Of a stretch of 64,000 nucleotides of DNA, positions 32,570 to 41,313 are shown in pieces; the stretch's first letter is position 1; each line of letters opens with the position of its first letter. Both the position numbers and the translations under genes were made by a program. The notes beneath the pieces were generated by a model. It saw nothing but the letters and a program-made list of their open reading frames with translations. It was not told the origin of the DNA and searched no databases. This DNA is from Actinomycetota bacterium (GTDB taxonomy: Bacteria > Actinomycetota > Actinomycetes > S36-B12 > CAIYMF01). Where the stretch lies: positions 1-64,000 of the forward strand of contig JAIUOK010000025.1 of NCBI GenBank assembly GCA_020161245.1, in the 5' to 3' direction.

Positions 32570-33946
32570 TCAGCTCGGCCACGAGGCGTCGATGGCCTCG
32601 GTGGTCGCCTGGACGGACTTGTTCTCCGCGAAGAACGCCGTCATCTCCTTCCAGAACGAACCCGCGCCCACCTGAGCCGGCATGAGGTCCGAAGCGTCGA
32701 AACGGAAGGTCGCGTTGGCGTCGGTGAGGTACTTCGCCGACAGCTGCGAGATCGGGTCGGTGTACGTCTCCAGCGGGACGCCGCTGTTCGCGGAGACCCA
32801 GCCGCCCGCCGCGACCTTGAGGGTCGCGAAGGTGTCGGAGGACAGGTACGCCTGGAAGGCCTGGACCTCGGGACGGTCAGCGAAGGCCGTCACGAACTCG
32901 CCACCGCCGACGATCGGGGTGGGGATGTCCGCCTTGATCTGCGGCAGGTAGAAGGCGAAGATGTCGCCGTCCTCAGCGATGGTGACGTCCTTCTTGAACG
33001 AGGGCCACTGGGCCGCGTAGAACGACGCCTGCTGCAGCATGCCGCACTTGGCCGAGAGGATCGGCTTGCCGGCGTCCTGGAACGCCGTCGTCGCGATCGT
33101 CTTGGTGTCGCCGAAGCCCGCGTTCGCGTACTTCGGGTTGCGCATCCAGCCCTCGAGCGTGGTGAACGCCTCCTGGATCTGCGGCGAGGCGAAGAGCACC
33201 TCGTGCGAGATCCACTGGTCGTACACGTCGCCGCCCTGCTGGCGCAGGACGAGCTGCTCGATCCAGTCGGTGGCCGGCCAGCCGGTCGCACCGCCGGACT
33301 CGATGCCGCCGCACCACGGCTTGATGCCGTCAGCAGCCATCTTGTCGGAGAGCTGGAACATCGCGTCCCACGTCGTCGGGACCTCGTAGCCCTTCTCCGC
33401 GAAGACCTTCGGCGAGTACCAGACGAACGACTTCATGTTCGAGCCCAGCGGAGCGGCGTAGAACGTGTCGTTGACGGTGCCGTAGGCCTTCCACGCCGGG
33501 TTCCAGAACTGGTCGACGTTAGCGGCGACAGTCTGGGGAGCGGCCTTCGGGCCACCCTGCTGCACGAGCTTCTGGAGAAGACCGGGCTGCGGGATGAAGG
33601 CGATGTCCGGAGCGTTGCCGCCCTGGATACGGGTGGGCAGCTGGGCCTCGAACTGGTCGGAGCCCTCGTACACCACGTCGATGCCGGTGCACTTCTCGAA
33701 CTGGGCCCACGACGACTCGAACTTCTGCTGCTCGGGCGGCAGGATCGAGGTGAAGATCGTGACCTTGGTGCCGGGGTACGAGCCGTAGGACGCGTAGTCG
33801 GCGCAAGCCGGGTCGGTGTTGGTGCTGCTCGGCGCGGCCGACGTGGTGTTATCGCCGGAGCCGCTGCCGCCACAGGCGGCGAGGAGCAGCGCAGCCGCAA
33901 CGCCGCCGACAATGGCAGCGGAACGGCGACGGACGGGAACGGACAT
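32570..33946 (-). CDS. sugar ABC transporter substrate-binding lipoprotein (AglE-like)
   Basis: A 458-residue extracellular solute-binding lipoprotein. The leader RRRSAAIVGGVAAALLLAACGG carries a lipobox with Cys near residue 25. The mature part has the family-1 pattern: KVTIFTSILPPEQQKFESSW, IQGGNAPDIAFIPQPG, and KSFVWYSPKVFAEKGYEVPTTWD. The C-terminal lobe contains GGWVSANSGV. Length and motifs match alpha-glucoside-binding AglE proteins. It heads the importer operon. A palindrome-rich promoter region precedes it. Confidence 0.9.
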   Translation of the reverse strand: MSVPVRRRSAAIVGGVAAALLLAACGGSGSGDNTTSAAPSSTNTDPACADYASYGSYPGTKVTIFTSILPPEQQKFESSWAQFEKCTGIDVVYEGSDQFEAQLPTRIQGGNAPDIAFIPQPGLLQKLVQQGGPKAAPQTVAANVDQFWNPAWKAYGTVNDTFYAAPLGSNMKSFVWYSPKVFAEKGYEVPTTWDAMFQLSDKMAADGIKPWCGGIESGGATGWPATDWIEQLVLRQQGGDVYDQWISHEVLFASPQIQEAFTTLEGWMRNPKYANAGFGDTKTIATTAFQDAGKPILSAKCGMLQQASFYAAQWPSFKKDVTIAEDGDIFAFYLPQIKADIPTPIVGGGEFVTAFADRPEVQAFQAYLSSDTFATLKVAAGGWVSANSGVPLETYTDPISQLSAKYLTDANATFRFDASDLMPAQVGAGSFWKEMTAFFAENKSVQATTEAIDASWPS

Positions 33947-34359
33947 TCGTGTCTCCCTCGAGCCGATTCAAGAGGACCGGGTGGCTGATCCCCGGGCTTG
34001 TAAGCGTTTCGCATCTTGCTGCGTTGCAACGACGCAAGCAAGGGGTTTCGCACAAGTTTCGCGCCTGCAACCGATTACAAATTGGTCTCGGTCAGGTCTC
34101 GATGGAGCGCTCCCATACTAGGGCCTCAACGCCGTCTGAGGAAGCCCCGATCCGGGCCTGCCGCCCAGGGGGCCTCCTCCGCGTCGCTGCCCGAGGATGC
34201 TCGGTCCCGACGCTAGCCACGGCCGTGCGCCGATGCCCGCGCAGCGACGCGACTGAGACACAGACGCAACCTTCGGGCTGCCGACGGGCGGCGCCGTCGC
34301 GGACGCGGACGTCCGCTGGCGGCGCGGGCGTCCGCTGGCGGCGCGGGCGCCGCGCCGGT
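33947..34359. other. control region of the sugar importer plus low-complexity DNA
   Basis: No gene. The half near the binding-protein gene is AT-richer than its surroundings and holds three GCGAAAC-type motifs (minus strand) and a palindrome at 34016. The outer half holds a 19-bp unit repeated in tandem (310-328 and 329-347 of 34 kb), beginning CGTCCGCTGGCGG. Confidence 0.5.
34016..34041. promoter_or_regulatory. palindromic candidate operator of a LacI-type regulator
   Basis: The core CGTTGCAACG (34022-34031) is a perfect palindrome, extended by TTGCTG on the left and CGCAAGCAA on the right. The geometry is that of LacI-family sites, which commonly control alpha-glucoside importers. GTAAGCGTTTCGC (33 bases left) and TTTCGCACAAGTTTCGC (right) may be half-sites. 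No lacI-like gene is in the window. Confidence 0.45.
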
Positions 34360-34632
34360 TCAGTCGCCGACGTGCGGCTCCGGCGCTGTCTCGCCCCGAC
34401 GTCCGACGATGCGCACGACACCGACGAGGCCGACCGCCGCCCACACGCCGTTGAGCAGGGCCGACTGCCACGCCGCGATCGACACCGCCCACACCAGCAG
34501 CAGCACGGCGAACAACGTGTTGGCGCCCTGGTAGCGCAAGGAGGCGGAGTCCCAGCGCCCGACGGTGAGCAGCCCGTAGGCGCCGAGGATGCCGAGGGCG
34601 CCGACCCAGCCGAGGACGTCGGTGACAGACAT
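34360..34632 (-). CDS. CBU_0592-like small membrane protein
   Basis: A 90-residue protein with three hydrophobic segments (VLGWVGALGILGAYGLLT, ANTLFAVLLLVWAVSIAAW, LLNGVWAAVGLVGVVRIV). It matches the pattern of the CBU_0592 family of small membrane proteins, of unknown function. The C-terminus is a short charged tail. Start MSVTDVLG at 34632. It lies 30 bp after the hydrolase stop, on the same strand, and may be co-transcribed with it. Confidence 0.75.
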   Translation of the reverse strand: MSVTDVLGWVGALGILGAYGLLTVGRWDSASLRYQGANTLFAVLLLVWAVSIAAWQSALLNGVWAAVGLVGVVRIVGRRGETAPEPHVGD

Positions 34633-34662
34633 GGCGCGACCGTAGCGGCCGCGGCGCCCGGA

Positions 34663-35319
34663 TCAGCCGGAGGCGGACGGCGCCGCGAGCAGCGCCTCGA
34701 GCCACAGCCGCAGGACGTCGGCGCTGCCGACGTCGATTCCGTGGCCGCCGGGCGTGCGGTGCGTGGTGACGAGAGCCCCCGACCGCGCAGTGAGGTACTC
34801 CCACGTCGCCGCCTGCAGCTCGGGCGGGATCACGACGTCGTCGTCGCCCTGCTCGACGAGCACGGGCACCCCGTGCAGCCGGCCGTCGGTCACCGGCACG
34901 CCGGCGTCGAACGGCACGGTGGCGAACAGAACCGCGACGCCGGCCCACCGCGACGGGTCGTCGAGCAGCAGGCCTCCAGCGAAGGCGCCGCCGCCGCTGA
35001 AGCCGACGACCGCGACAGGCCTGCCGCCCGCGTAGGGATCGAGCCAGGTGCGGAACCAGTCCATGGTCGCGCGCAGCGAGTCGGGCAGCGGGCGCCCGAT
35101 GCCGCGGTTCGCGAACCACGCGTACCCGCCGTCCGGCAGGGCCAGCGGCCCGCGCACCGCGACGTAGTGCGGGCCCGCAGGCAGGTAGGGGACGAGGCCG
35201 ACGATGCCGTTCTCGTCGGACCCGCGCCCATGCAGCAGGACGACGACCGGGGCTGCCGGGTCGTCGCTGCCGGCCGTGACCACGACCGGCTGCGCGGGGA
35301 GCTCGGGCACCGGCGTCAC
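34663..35319 (-). CDS. alpha/beta hydrolase (carboxylesterase/phospholipase type)
   Basis: A 218-residue serine hydrolase. The oxyanion stretch is VVLLHGRGSDENG, the nucleophile elbow GFSGGGAFA, the acid VLVEQGDDDVVIP and the catalytic His in TPGGHGID. This is the short carboxylesterase (YpfH-like) class. The GTG start at 35319 overlaps the stop of the glyoxalase-like gene by four bases, so the two proteins are made together. This pair is common in MarR-regulated detoxification loci, and a marR gene is indeed divergent next to them. Confidence 0.87.
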   Translation of the reverse strand: MTPVPELPAQPVVVTAGSDDPAAPVVVLLHGRGSDENGIVGLVPYLPAGPHYVAVRGPLALPDGGYAWFANRGIGRPLPDSLRATMDWFRTWLDPYAGGRPVAVVGFSGGGAFAGGLLLDDPSRWAGVAVLFATVPFDAGVPVTDGRLHGVPVLVEQGDDDVVIPPELQAATWEYLTARSGALVTTHRTPGGHGIDVGSADVLRLWLEALLAAPSASG

Positions 35320-35837
35320 TCCGGCCGGCGGTCGAGGATCGGGCGCAGCTCGTCGGCCGTGCCGACGCCGCTCCAGCGCTCCACCTCGCTGCGCAGGTCG
35401 AGCCGCTCGACGGGAGCGCTGTTCTCGTACGCGCCCCACTCGGCGCGCGGGAGCATCCACTGCACCTCGAACTCGTTGCCGTCAGGGTCGACGCCGTACA
35501 GCGACTTGGTGGCGCCGTGGCTCGACTCGCCGACCAGCGCGCCGGCCTCGGCGAGCACCATGCGCGCGGCCTCGAGGTCCTCGATCGTGTCGACCTGCCA
35601 CGCGAGGTGGTAGAGCCCGACCTGGCCGGGGCGCTTGGGCGCGGCGTCCTTGCCGAGGCCGAACAGGCCGAGGTCGTGGTGGTTGCCCGAGCGCGGCAGC
35701 TTGAGGAAGTAGGCACGCATCCGGGGCTCGGAGGCGATGACCTCCATGCCGAAGACCCGCGTCCAGAAGTCGACCGAGCGGTCGATGTCGGAGACGAACA
35801 GCACCGCGTGGTTGAGCCGCACCGCAGCGACGCCCAT
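35316..35837 (-). CDS. VOC family (glyoxalase/extradiol dioxygenase-like) protein
   Basis: A 173-residue vicinal-oxygen-chelate protein. It has the first beta-alpha-beta-beta-beta unit (LNHAVLFVSDIDRSVDFWTRVFG) and the second (YHLAWQVDTIEDLEAA, YGVDPDGNEFEVQWM). Metal ligands His near residue 9, His in the YHLAW strand and Glu in FEVQW are present, as in catechol 2,3-dioxygenase and hydroquinone dioxygenase-type enzymes. Paired with the hydrolase and a divergent MarR gene, it probably acts in quinone or aromatic detoxification. Confidence 0.85.
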   Translation of the reverse strand: MGVAAVRLNHAVLFVSDIDRSVDFWTRVFGMEVIASEPRMRAYFLKLPRSGNHHDLGLFGLGKDAAPKRPGQVGLYHLAWQVDTIEDLEAARMVLAEAGALVGESSHGATKSLYGVDPDGNEFEVQWMLPRAEWGAYENSAPVERLDLRSEVERWSGVGTADELRPILDRRPE

Positions 35838-35878
35838 GCGTCACCCCTCTCGCCGGGCAGCCGTGTCGGCGGCCGCTA

Positions 35879-35901
35879 TCACCTGAGGAGTCATCAGGTG
35901 A
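35879..35901. promoter_or_regulatory. perfect inverted repeat, probable MarR operator
   Basis: TCACCTGA, 7-bp spacer, TCAGGTGA. It lies between the divergent VOC and marR genes and overlaps an alternative GTG start of marR. Position and symmetry indicate control of both genes by the MarR protein. Confidence 0.65.
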
Positions 35902-35918
35902 CGAGTAAGGTACCAGGC

Positions 35919-36359
35919 GTGCCCGCTGCGTCCGATCCGCTCGCCGATCCCCTCATCACGACGTTCGGGCGGTTGCTGGAGTCGTACTCGGGGCTCGAGC
36001 GGCGCCTGGCCCGCACGCTGGAGGCGGAGGCAGACCTCCCGCTGACGTGGTTCGAGGTGCTGCTGCGCATCTCGCGCTCCGACGGGCGCCGGCTGATGAT
36101 GAGCGACCTGTCGCAGCAGCTCGCGCTCACCACGGGCGGCGTCACGCGGCTCGTCGACCGCATCGTCGACGCCGGCTTCCTGCGCCGCGAGCCCGCCGGG
36201 CACGACCGGCGCGTGATGTACGCCGTCCTCACCGACGACGGCCTGGCGGCGGTGACCGCCGCGGCCGAGGTCCACTCGGCGCAGCTGCGCGAGGCGTTCG
36301 CCGGGTTCAGCGCCCGCGACCTCGAGCGCTTCGACACCCTCCTCGACCGCCTCCGGTGA
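35919..36359 (+). CDS. MarR family transcriptional regulator
   Basis: A 146-residue winged-helix repressor. The recognition helix region reads LSQQLALTTGGVTRLVDRIVDAGFLRREPAGHDRRVMYAVLTDDG, the standard MarR helix-turn-helix plus wing. I chose the GTG at 35919 because GTAAGG lies eight bases upstream. The alternative GTG at 35898 would put the start inside the palindromic operator. It diverges from the VOC/hydrolase pair and is likely to repress both that pair and itself until a phenolic or quinone ligand binds. Confidence 0.88.
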   Translation: MPAASDPLADPLITTFGRLLESYSGLERRLARTLEAEADLPLTWFEVLLRISRSDGRRLMMSDLSQQLALTTGGVTRLVDRIVDAGFLRREPAGHDRRVMYAVLTDDGLAAVTAAAEVHSAQLREAFAGFSARDLERFDTLLDRLR

Positions 36360-36364
36360 CCCGA

Positions 36365-36426
36365 GGACCCGCTCTGGATGGGTGAGGCGTCGCCATACCG
36401 ACGCGACACCCATCCAGAGCGGGTCC
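36365..36426. repeat. intergenic palindrome family, copy 1
   Basis: GGACCCGCTCTGGATGGGTG and its exact complement CACCCATCCAGAGCGGGTCC are separated by about 22 bp. It lies between convergent genes. Four more copies lie at 43097, 45226, 47705 and 48882. Confidence 0.85.
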
Positions 36427-36485
36427 GTACGTGACCGGGTCCCCCGTGCCCTCGACAACACAGGGGACCCGGGGCTGGTGGGCCG

Positions 36486-36761
36486 CTAGACGACGTCGTC
36501 GCGGACCTCGGTCGTGACGACGTTGCGCGACGGCGCGGCGGCGGAGCCGCCGGTCACGGCGTCGTAGGGCACGCCGGTCTCGACCACACGGCGACGACGG
36601 CGCGGCGCGAAGACCAGCAGCGTCATGAGCAGGCCCAGGACGCCCGCGCCCATGAGGATCCATCCGACCACCTGGATGTCGATGCCGGCCACCTGCGCGT
36701 CGACCGCGAAGGCGAGGATCGCACCCAGCGCGATCAGGACGATGCTCGCTCCGATTCCCAT
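36486..36761 (-). CDS. DUF6458 family small membrane protein
   Basis: A 91-residue protein with two transmembrane helices, GASIVLIALGAILAFAV and VVGWILMGAGVLGLLMTLLV. An RRRRR stop-transfer and a charged cytoplasmic tail ending VTTEVRDDVV follow. This layout (MGIGASIVLIALGAILAFAVD...) is typical of the actinobacterial DUF6458 family. Function unknown. ATG at 36761 has GGGAGGGTCCC upstream. Confidence 0.82.
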   Translation of the reverse strand: MGIGASIVLIALGAILAFAVDAQVAGIDIQVVGWILMGAGVLGLLMTLLVFAPRRRRRVVETGVPYDAVTGGSAAAPSRNVVTTEVRDDVV

Positions 36762-36830
36762 ACGGGACCCTCCCTCGGTTGCCGGCAGCGGCGCCGCCGG
36801 GTCGCGCTCATGTACCCCGGATCGACCGGC

Positions 36831-37775
36831 TCAACCGTGACGAGCAGCACCCGCGAGCTCGGGCTCCCGGATGTCGGCGTCGCCCTGGGTCTCCGCCTCG
36901 GCCGACACGGGGACGCACACCACGACCGACGCCGGGCGCACGTCGATGCGCAGCTTCGTCGTCGGCTTGCGGTCGCCGCCGTCGATCTCGTAGGCGAGCG
37001 GCCGCTTGAGCTTCACGCGGATCCTGCGCCCGCGGGTCACCTGCACGAACGGCGAGTTCTCGGCGCGGTCGACGACGACACGGGCCACGGCGCGGGTCCA
37101 CTGCACCGGCGTCGCCGCCGACACGATGCCCACCTCCATGAGGCCGTCGTCCGGCCGCGCGCCGTCGAAGGCCTCGATCGCGCCGAACACGCGCGAGACG
37201 TTGCCGACGAGCACGCACGACAGCTGGCCGTCCCAATGCACCTCGCCGTCGACCTTGACCCTGCCCTCCACCTGGGCGGCGCTGATGTTCTTCAGCCCGG
37301 TCCAGAGGTACGCCGCACGACCGAGGCGGTCCTTCAGGCCGCGATCGGCGTCCTTGATCATGAGGGCGTCGAAGCCGGTGCCGGCCATCACCGCGAAGTG
37401 CTCGCCGTTGACCGTGCCCGTGTCGATGCGGCGCCTGTCGCCGCGCAGCGCCGTGGCCACGGCCTCCTCGACGGTCATCGGGATGTCGAGGTTGGTGGCG
37501 AGCAGGTTGCCCGTGCCCGCGGGCAGGATCCCGAGGGCGACGTCGGTGCCGGCCAGGACGTCGATGCAGCGCTGCTGCATGCCGTCGCCGCCCCAGACGA
37601 GCACGAGGTCGGCGCCCTTCGCCAACGCCTTGCGCACCGCTTTGGGGGCCCGCTTGCTCTTGGGCACCTCGTACCAGAGCGGGTCGATGCCCTCGCGCGA
37701 GAGCACCTCCCTCAGCTCGCCGAGGCCGCCGCCGAACGTCTTGCGGGCGTGGGCGACCACCGCCACCTTCGTCAT
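36831..37775 (-). CDS. diacylglycerol kinase family lipid kinase
   Basis: A 314-residue lipid kinase with a DAGK catalytic domain. The nucleotide-binding motif is VLVWGGDGMQQRCIDV, the conserved ILPAGTGNLLATNL follows, and the C-terminal substrate domain contains AYEIDGGDRKP with the metal-site Asp. Likely to phosphorylate diacylglycerol or a related lipid. It overlaps the upstream PAP2 phosphatase gene by four bases (ATGA), so a kinase and a phosphatase of lipid phosphates are co-translated. Confidence 0.9.
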   Translation of the reverse strand: MTKVAVVAHARKTFGGGLGELREVLSREGIDPLWYEVPKSKRAPKAVRKALAKGADLVLVWGGDGMQQRCIDVLAGTDVALGILPAGTGNLLATNLDIPMTVEEAVATALRGDRRRIDTGTVNGEHFAVMAGTGFDALMIKDADRGLKDRLGRAAYLWTGLKNISAAQVEGRVKVDGEVHWDGQLSCVLVGNVSRVFGAIEAFDGARPDDGLMEVGIVSAATPVQWTRAVARVVVDRAENSPFVQVTRGRRIRVKLKRPLAYEIDGGDRKPTTKLRIDVRPASVVVCVPVSAEAETQGDADIREPELAGAARHG

Positions 37776-38632
37776 CGCTTCTCCTCCAGGGTACGGACGA
37801 GCGCAGGCGCGCCGTCCACGTCACGGTCGACGCGCACGCCGGTCGCACCGACGGCGTCGGGTGCAGGCAGTACGGGCTCGGGCGGCGCGTCGGACGGCCA
37901 CCAGGTCAGCTGCGCAGCGCGTGCCAGCACCAGCAGCGAGGGCACGAACAGCCACGCGCACAGGACATCGGTGGGCCAGTGGACTCCGAGCCACACCCGC
38001 GACCAGCCGACGCCGACCGCCCACACGGCCGCCAGCGCCCAGATGAGCACCTGGCCGCTCCTGCGCTCGGTCCGGCGCGAGAGCGCCCACGCGAGCAGGA
38101 CGGCACCGACCACGGCCGCGGTCGTGTGGCCGGACGGGAAGGACGGGCCGCCGGCGGCACCGGCCCACTGGTCGGGCACGGGACGCTCGCGCCCGACGAG
38201 GCGGTTGAGCCCCAGCCCGACGAGGACGCCGGCGCCGCCGACCACGGCCATGATCACGCCGGCGCGCAGCCGCGCGTAGCGACGGGTCGACGCCTCGACC
38301 AGCACGGCTCCCAGAACAGCCAGCGGAAGCGCGACCCGCACCTCGCCCAGCACCGACACCGCATTCGCCAGGTCGATGGTGGTGGGTGTGCGCAGCCCGA
38401 GCGCGGCGTCGTGCAGCTGCTGATCGACAGCCGGCACGTCGGGTGCCGTCGCCCGCACCCACGCCGTGAGCGCGGCCCAGCCGGCCACGAGCGCGCCGCC
38501 GAGGATCCAGGCCGCGCGCGACGACCGGTGCCTGACCTTCTGCGCGACCTGCACGTCGGCGTGCAGCGGCGAGGACGGCGGCGCGGAAGCCTCCGCCCGG
38601 TCTCGGCGCAGCGTCGCGGGCCATCGGGACAT
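37772..38632 (-). CDS. PAP2 family phosphatase
   Basis: A 286-residue integral membrane phosphatase. The tripartite active site is visible: GRERPVPDQ (KxxxxxxRP-like), PSFPSGHTTAA, and SRVWLGVHWPTDVL. About six membrane helices surround it. It dephosphorylates phosphatidate or undecaprenyl diphosphate-type lipids. ATG at 38632 with GGAAGGA upstream. Operon partner is the lipid kinase. Confidence 0.88.
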   Translation of the reverse strand: MSRWPATLRRDRAEASAPPSSPLHADVQVAQKVRHRSSRAAWILGGALVAGWAALTAWVRATAPDVPAVDQQLHDAALGLRTPTTIDLANAVSVLGEVRVALPLAVLGAVLVEASTRRYARLRAGVIMAVVGGAGVLVGLGLNRLVGRERPVPDQWAGAAGGPSFPSGHTTAAVVGAVLLAWALSRRTERRSGQVLIWALAAVWAVGVGWSRVWLGVHWPTDVLCAWLFVPSLLVLARAAQLTWWPSDAPPEPVLPAPDAVGATGVRVDRDVDGAPALVRTLEEKR

Positions 38633-38759
38633 GGCGCGCGTCCTTCCCCGCCGCGCGCTCGTCCGAACCGCGAACGCCCTTCGGACACACCACACGGATC
38701 GAAGGATTGACCGACCGGTTATCGGGGTATCCGGCGTCGTCGCCCCCCGAGGAGGTCCC

Positions 38760-39632
38760 ATGAGCGGCACCGCGTCCCGCGTGCGCACCGATGACGACGG
38801 CCCGTCCGAGGGCGGCGTAGCCGACATGGTCGACGACGCGAAGCAGGCCGCAGAGCAGGCGGCCAACAGCAAGCAGGCCGGATGGGCGGCGCGCGCCGGG
38901 CTCGCCGCGCGCGGCGTGGTCTACATCCTGCTCGGAGTGCTCGCCCTGCTCGTGGCCCGCGGCGGCAACAAGGCCGTCGACCAGAAGGGCGCGCTCGCTA
39001 CGGTGCTGTCGCAGCCCTTCGGAGGCTTCCTCGTCGCGATGCTCGCGCTCGGCTTCCTCTGCTACGCCCTCTGGCGACTGTCCGAGGCCGTGTTCGGCGT
39101 CGAGGGCACCGGCGGCAAGGCCTGGCCGCGCGTGCAGTCCGCCGGCAGGGCTGTCGCCTACCTCCTGCTCACCTACACCGCCGTGTCGCTGCTGCTGGGC
39201 TCGCGCCAGTCGCAGAGCTCGCAGCAGCGCGGCATCGTGGCCAGCCTCGTCGACAACCCCGTCGGCGTGTGGGCCGTGATCCTCTTCGGCATCGGCTTCG
39301 CCGCGGTGGGCCTGTTCCAGATCTACGAGGGAATCACGCTGAAGTTCATGCGCTGGTTCCAGGCCGGCGCCCTCGACGAGCGGTCGCGGACGGTGGTCCG
39401 CCATCTCGGCCGCGTCGGCACCATCGCGCGAGGCGCGGTCTTCGCCGTCACCGGCGCGCTCATCGCCGTCGCGGGCTGGAAGCACGACCCCTCGCAGGCG
39501 GGCGGCATCGACGCCGCCATCAAGGCGCTGCGCGACCAGCCCTACGGCGGCTGGCTCCTGCTGCTGGCCGGCCTCGGCCTCATCGCGTTCGGCATCTTCG
39601 GCCTCGCCGAGGCCCGCTACCGGAGGGTCTGA
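38760..39632 (+). CDS. DUF1206 domain membrane protein
   Basis: A 290-residue membrane protein composed of three tandem repeats, each with two transmembrane helices: ARAGLAARGVVYILLGVLAL, VQSAGRAVAYLLLTYTAVSL and HLGRVGTIARGAVFAVTGAL. This is the DUF1206 architecture. A 40-residue Ala/Gln-rich cytoplasmic leader precedes them. ATG at 38760 with GAGGAGG upstream. Function unknown. It is followed after one base by another PAP2 gene. Confidence 0.88.
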   Translation: MSGTASRVRTDDDGPSEGGVADMVDDAKQAAEQAANSKQAGWAARAGLAARGVVYILLGVLALLVARGGNKAVDQKGALATVLSQPFGGFLVAMLALGFLCYALWRLSEAVFGVEGTGGKAWPRVQSAGRAVAYLLLTYTAVSLLLGSRQSQSSQQRGIVASLVDNPVGVWAVILFGIGFAAVGLFQIYEGITLKFMRWFQAGALDERSRTVVRHLGRVGTIARGAVFAVTGALIAVAGWKHDPSQAGGIDAAIKALRDQPYGGWLLLLAGLGLIAFGIFGLAEARYRRV

Positions 39633-39633
39633 C

Positions 39634-40365
39634 ATGCACCAGCGAGCGACCGACGTCCTCGACCCCGAGTCGTCCGACGTCGAGCACCCCCGCACCGGTC
39701 GGAGCCGCGCTCTGACCGCGGCCCTGCTCGTGCTGTGCGCACTGGGCCTGTGGCTGTCGCTGGCCGGGATCGGCTGGCTGCTCACGAAGGTGCTCTACCC
39801 CGACCAGGTCCCGCCGTTCGACCAGGCGGTCGTCGAATGGTTCGCCGACAACCGCACGCCGGCGCTCGACATCGCCACGCGCGTCGGCACGGGGCTCTCC
39901 GACACCGCCACCGCCATCGTCGTCGCGACGATCGCGTTCTTCGTGCTCCGCTGGCGGCTCGGCCGCTGGCACGAGTCGTGGGTCGTCGTCGCCGCGATCG
40001 CCGGCGAGCTGCTCGTGTTCCTCGCCGTGACCGCCACGGTGATGCGCGACCGCCCCGACGTGCCGCGCCTCGACGCCGCGCCGCCGACGTCGTCCTTCCC
40101 CAGCGGACATACCGCCGCCGCCGTGGCGCTCTACGGCTGCATCGTGGTGATCCTGCTGCGCCTGGGCCGGCCCGGACCGGGCCGCACGGTGATCGCCACG
40201 CTGCTCTGCCTGTTCCCGCTCATCGTCGCGGTCTCGCGCGTGTACCGCGGCATGCACTACCCGAGCGACGTCGTCTTCGGCGCCATCGGCGGCGGCCTCT
40301 GGCTGCTCGCCGTGATCCTGCTCCTCTACCCGCGCCGGCCGGCACCGGCCGACGTACGCGAGTAG
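39634..40365 (+). CDS. PAP2 family phosphatase (second copy)
   Basis: A 243-residue membrane phosphatase. The motifs are MRDRPDVPRL, SSFPSGHTAAAVALYG and SRVYRGMHYPSDVVFG. The spacing of helices differs from the 37.8-kb paralogue, which is in an operon with a lipid kinase. The start is immediately after the DUF1206 stop, so the two are co-transcribed. Likely substrate is a membrane lipid pyrophosphate such as undecaprenyl diphosphate. Confidence 0.88.
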   Translation: MHQRATDVLDPESSDVEHPRTGRSRALTAALLVLCALGLWLSLAGIGWLLTKVLYPDQVPPFDQAVVEWFADNRTPALDIATRVGTGLSDTATAIVVATIAFFVLRWRLGRWHESWVVVAAIAGELLVFLAVTATVMRDRPDVPRLDAAPPTSSFPSGHTAAAVALYGCIVVILLRLGRPGPGRTVIATLLCLFPLIVAVSRVYRGMHYPSDVVFGAIGGGLWLLAVILLLYPRRPAPADVRE

Positions 40366-40416
40366 CGGCGACGACGCCCCTAGGCTGAGGCGCCGAGCCT
40401 CGACGACGGGAGCGAT

Positions 40417-41313
40417 GTGACGACCTGGGACGCCGCACCTTCGAGCGTCAGCGCCTTCATGCTGACCGAGGGGCCGTTCTGGGACGCCGCGCGGTCGCGC
40501 CTGCTCTGGGTCGACATCCTGGGCGGGCGCGCGTTCGAGGGCACCCTCGCCCAGGGGCGCATCGACGAGACCGCGTGGCAGCAGTTCGCCGGCACCTGCG
40601 GCGCCGTCGCCCCCGCCCACGACGGCGGGCTGCTCGCCGCCGCCCACGACCGCCTGGTGCTCCTCGGCCCGGACGGCGAGGCCGCGGGCCACCTCGTGCT
40701 CGTCGACGACGCGGGGGCGCGGCGGTTCAACGACGGCACGACGGATCCGCTCGGCCGCTACGTCGTCGGCACGGCGCCGCTGGGCGACCGCTCCGACGAC
40801 GAGCGGCTGTGGGTCGTCGACCTCGACGGCTCCGTCCGCCTCCTCGACGACGACCTCTCGCTGTCGAACGGGCTGGCCTTCTCGCCCGACGGCTCGACCC
40901 TCTACAGCGTCGACACCTTCCGGCACACCGTGCGGTCGCGGCCCTACGACGTCGGGTCCGGGACCGCGGGCGAGTGGGGAGCGCACCTCGTCATCGACGA
41001 CGGCTACCCCGACGGCCTCGCGACGGACGCCGACGGGTACCTGTGGGTCGCGGTCTACGGCACCGGCGAGGTCCGCCGCTTCTCGCCGGCCGGGGAGCTC
41101 GTCGATGTCGTGCGCACCCCGCACGCACCGCAGGCCACCAACCTCGCCTTCGCCGGGCCGGATCTGCGCACCCTGGTCATCAGCACCGCGCAGGAGCACA
41201 TGACCGAGGCCGACATCGCCGAGCACCCCGCGTCGGGCCACCTGTTCGCCACGCGGGTGGAGACGCCGGGCATCGCGCTTGCGCCCTGGCGCGGCACGTG
41301 GGCAGCGGCCTGA
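40417..41313 (+). CDS. SMP-30/gluconolactonase family protein
   Basis: A 298-residue six-bladed propeller lactonase. EGPFWD carries the metal-binding Glu near residue 16, followed by FNDGTTDPLGRYVVG, LSNGLAFSPDGSTLY and YPDGLATDADGYLW, which supply the Asn and Asp ligands. It hydrolyses sugar lactones. GTG start. Its stop overlaps the dehydrogenase start (TGATG), which makes it part of an oxidative sugar pathway: dehydrogenase makes the lactone, this enzyme opens it. Confidence 0.88.
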   Translation: MTTWDAAPSSVSAFMLTEGPFWDAARSRLLWVDILGGRAFEGTLAQGRIDETAWQQFAGTCGAVAPAHDGGLLAAAHDRLVLLGPDGEAAGHLVLVDDAGARRFNDGTTDPLGRYVVGTAPLGDRSDDERLWVVDLDGSVRLLDDDLSLSNGLAFSPDGSTLYSVDTFRHTVRSRPYDVGSGTAGEWGAHLVIDDGYPDGLATDADGYLWVAVYGTGEVRRFSPAGELVDVVRTPHAPQATNLAFAGPDLRTLVISTAQEHMTEADIAEHPASGHLFATRVETPGIALAPWRGTWAAA

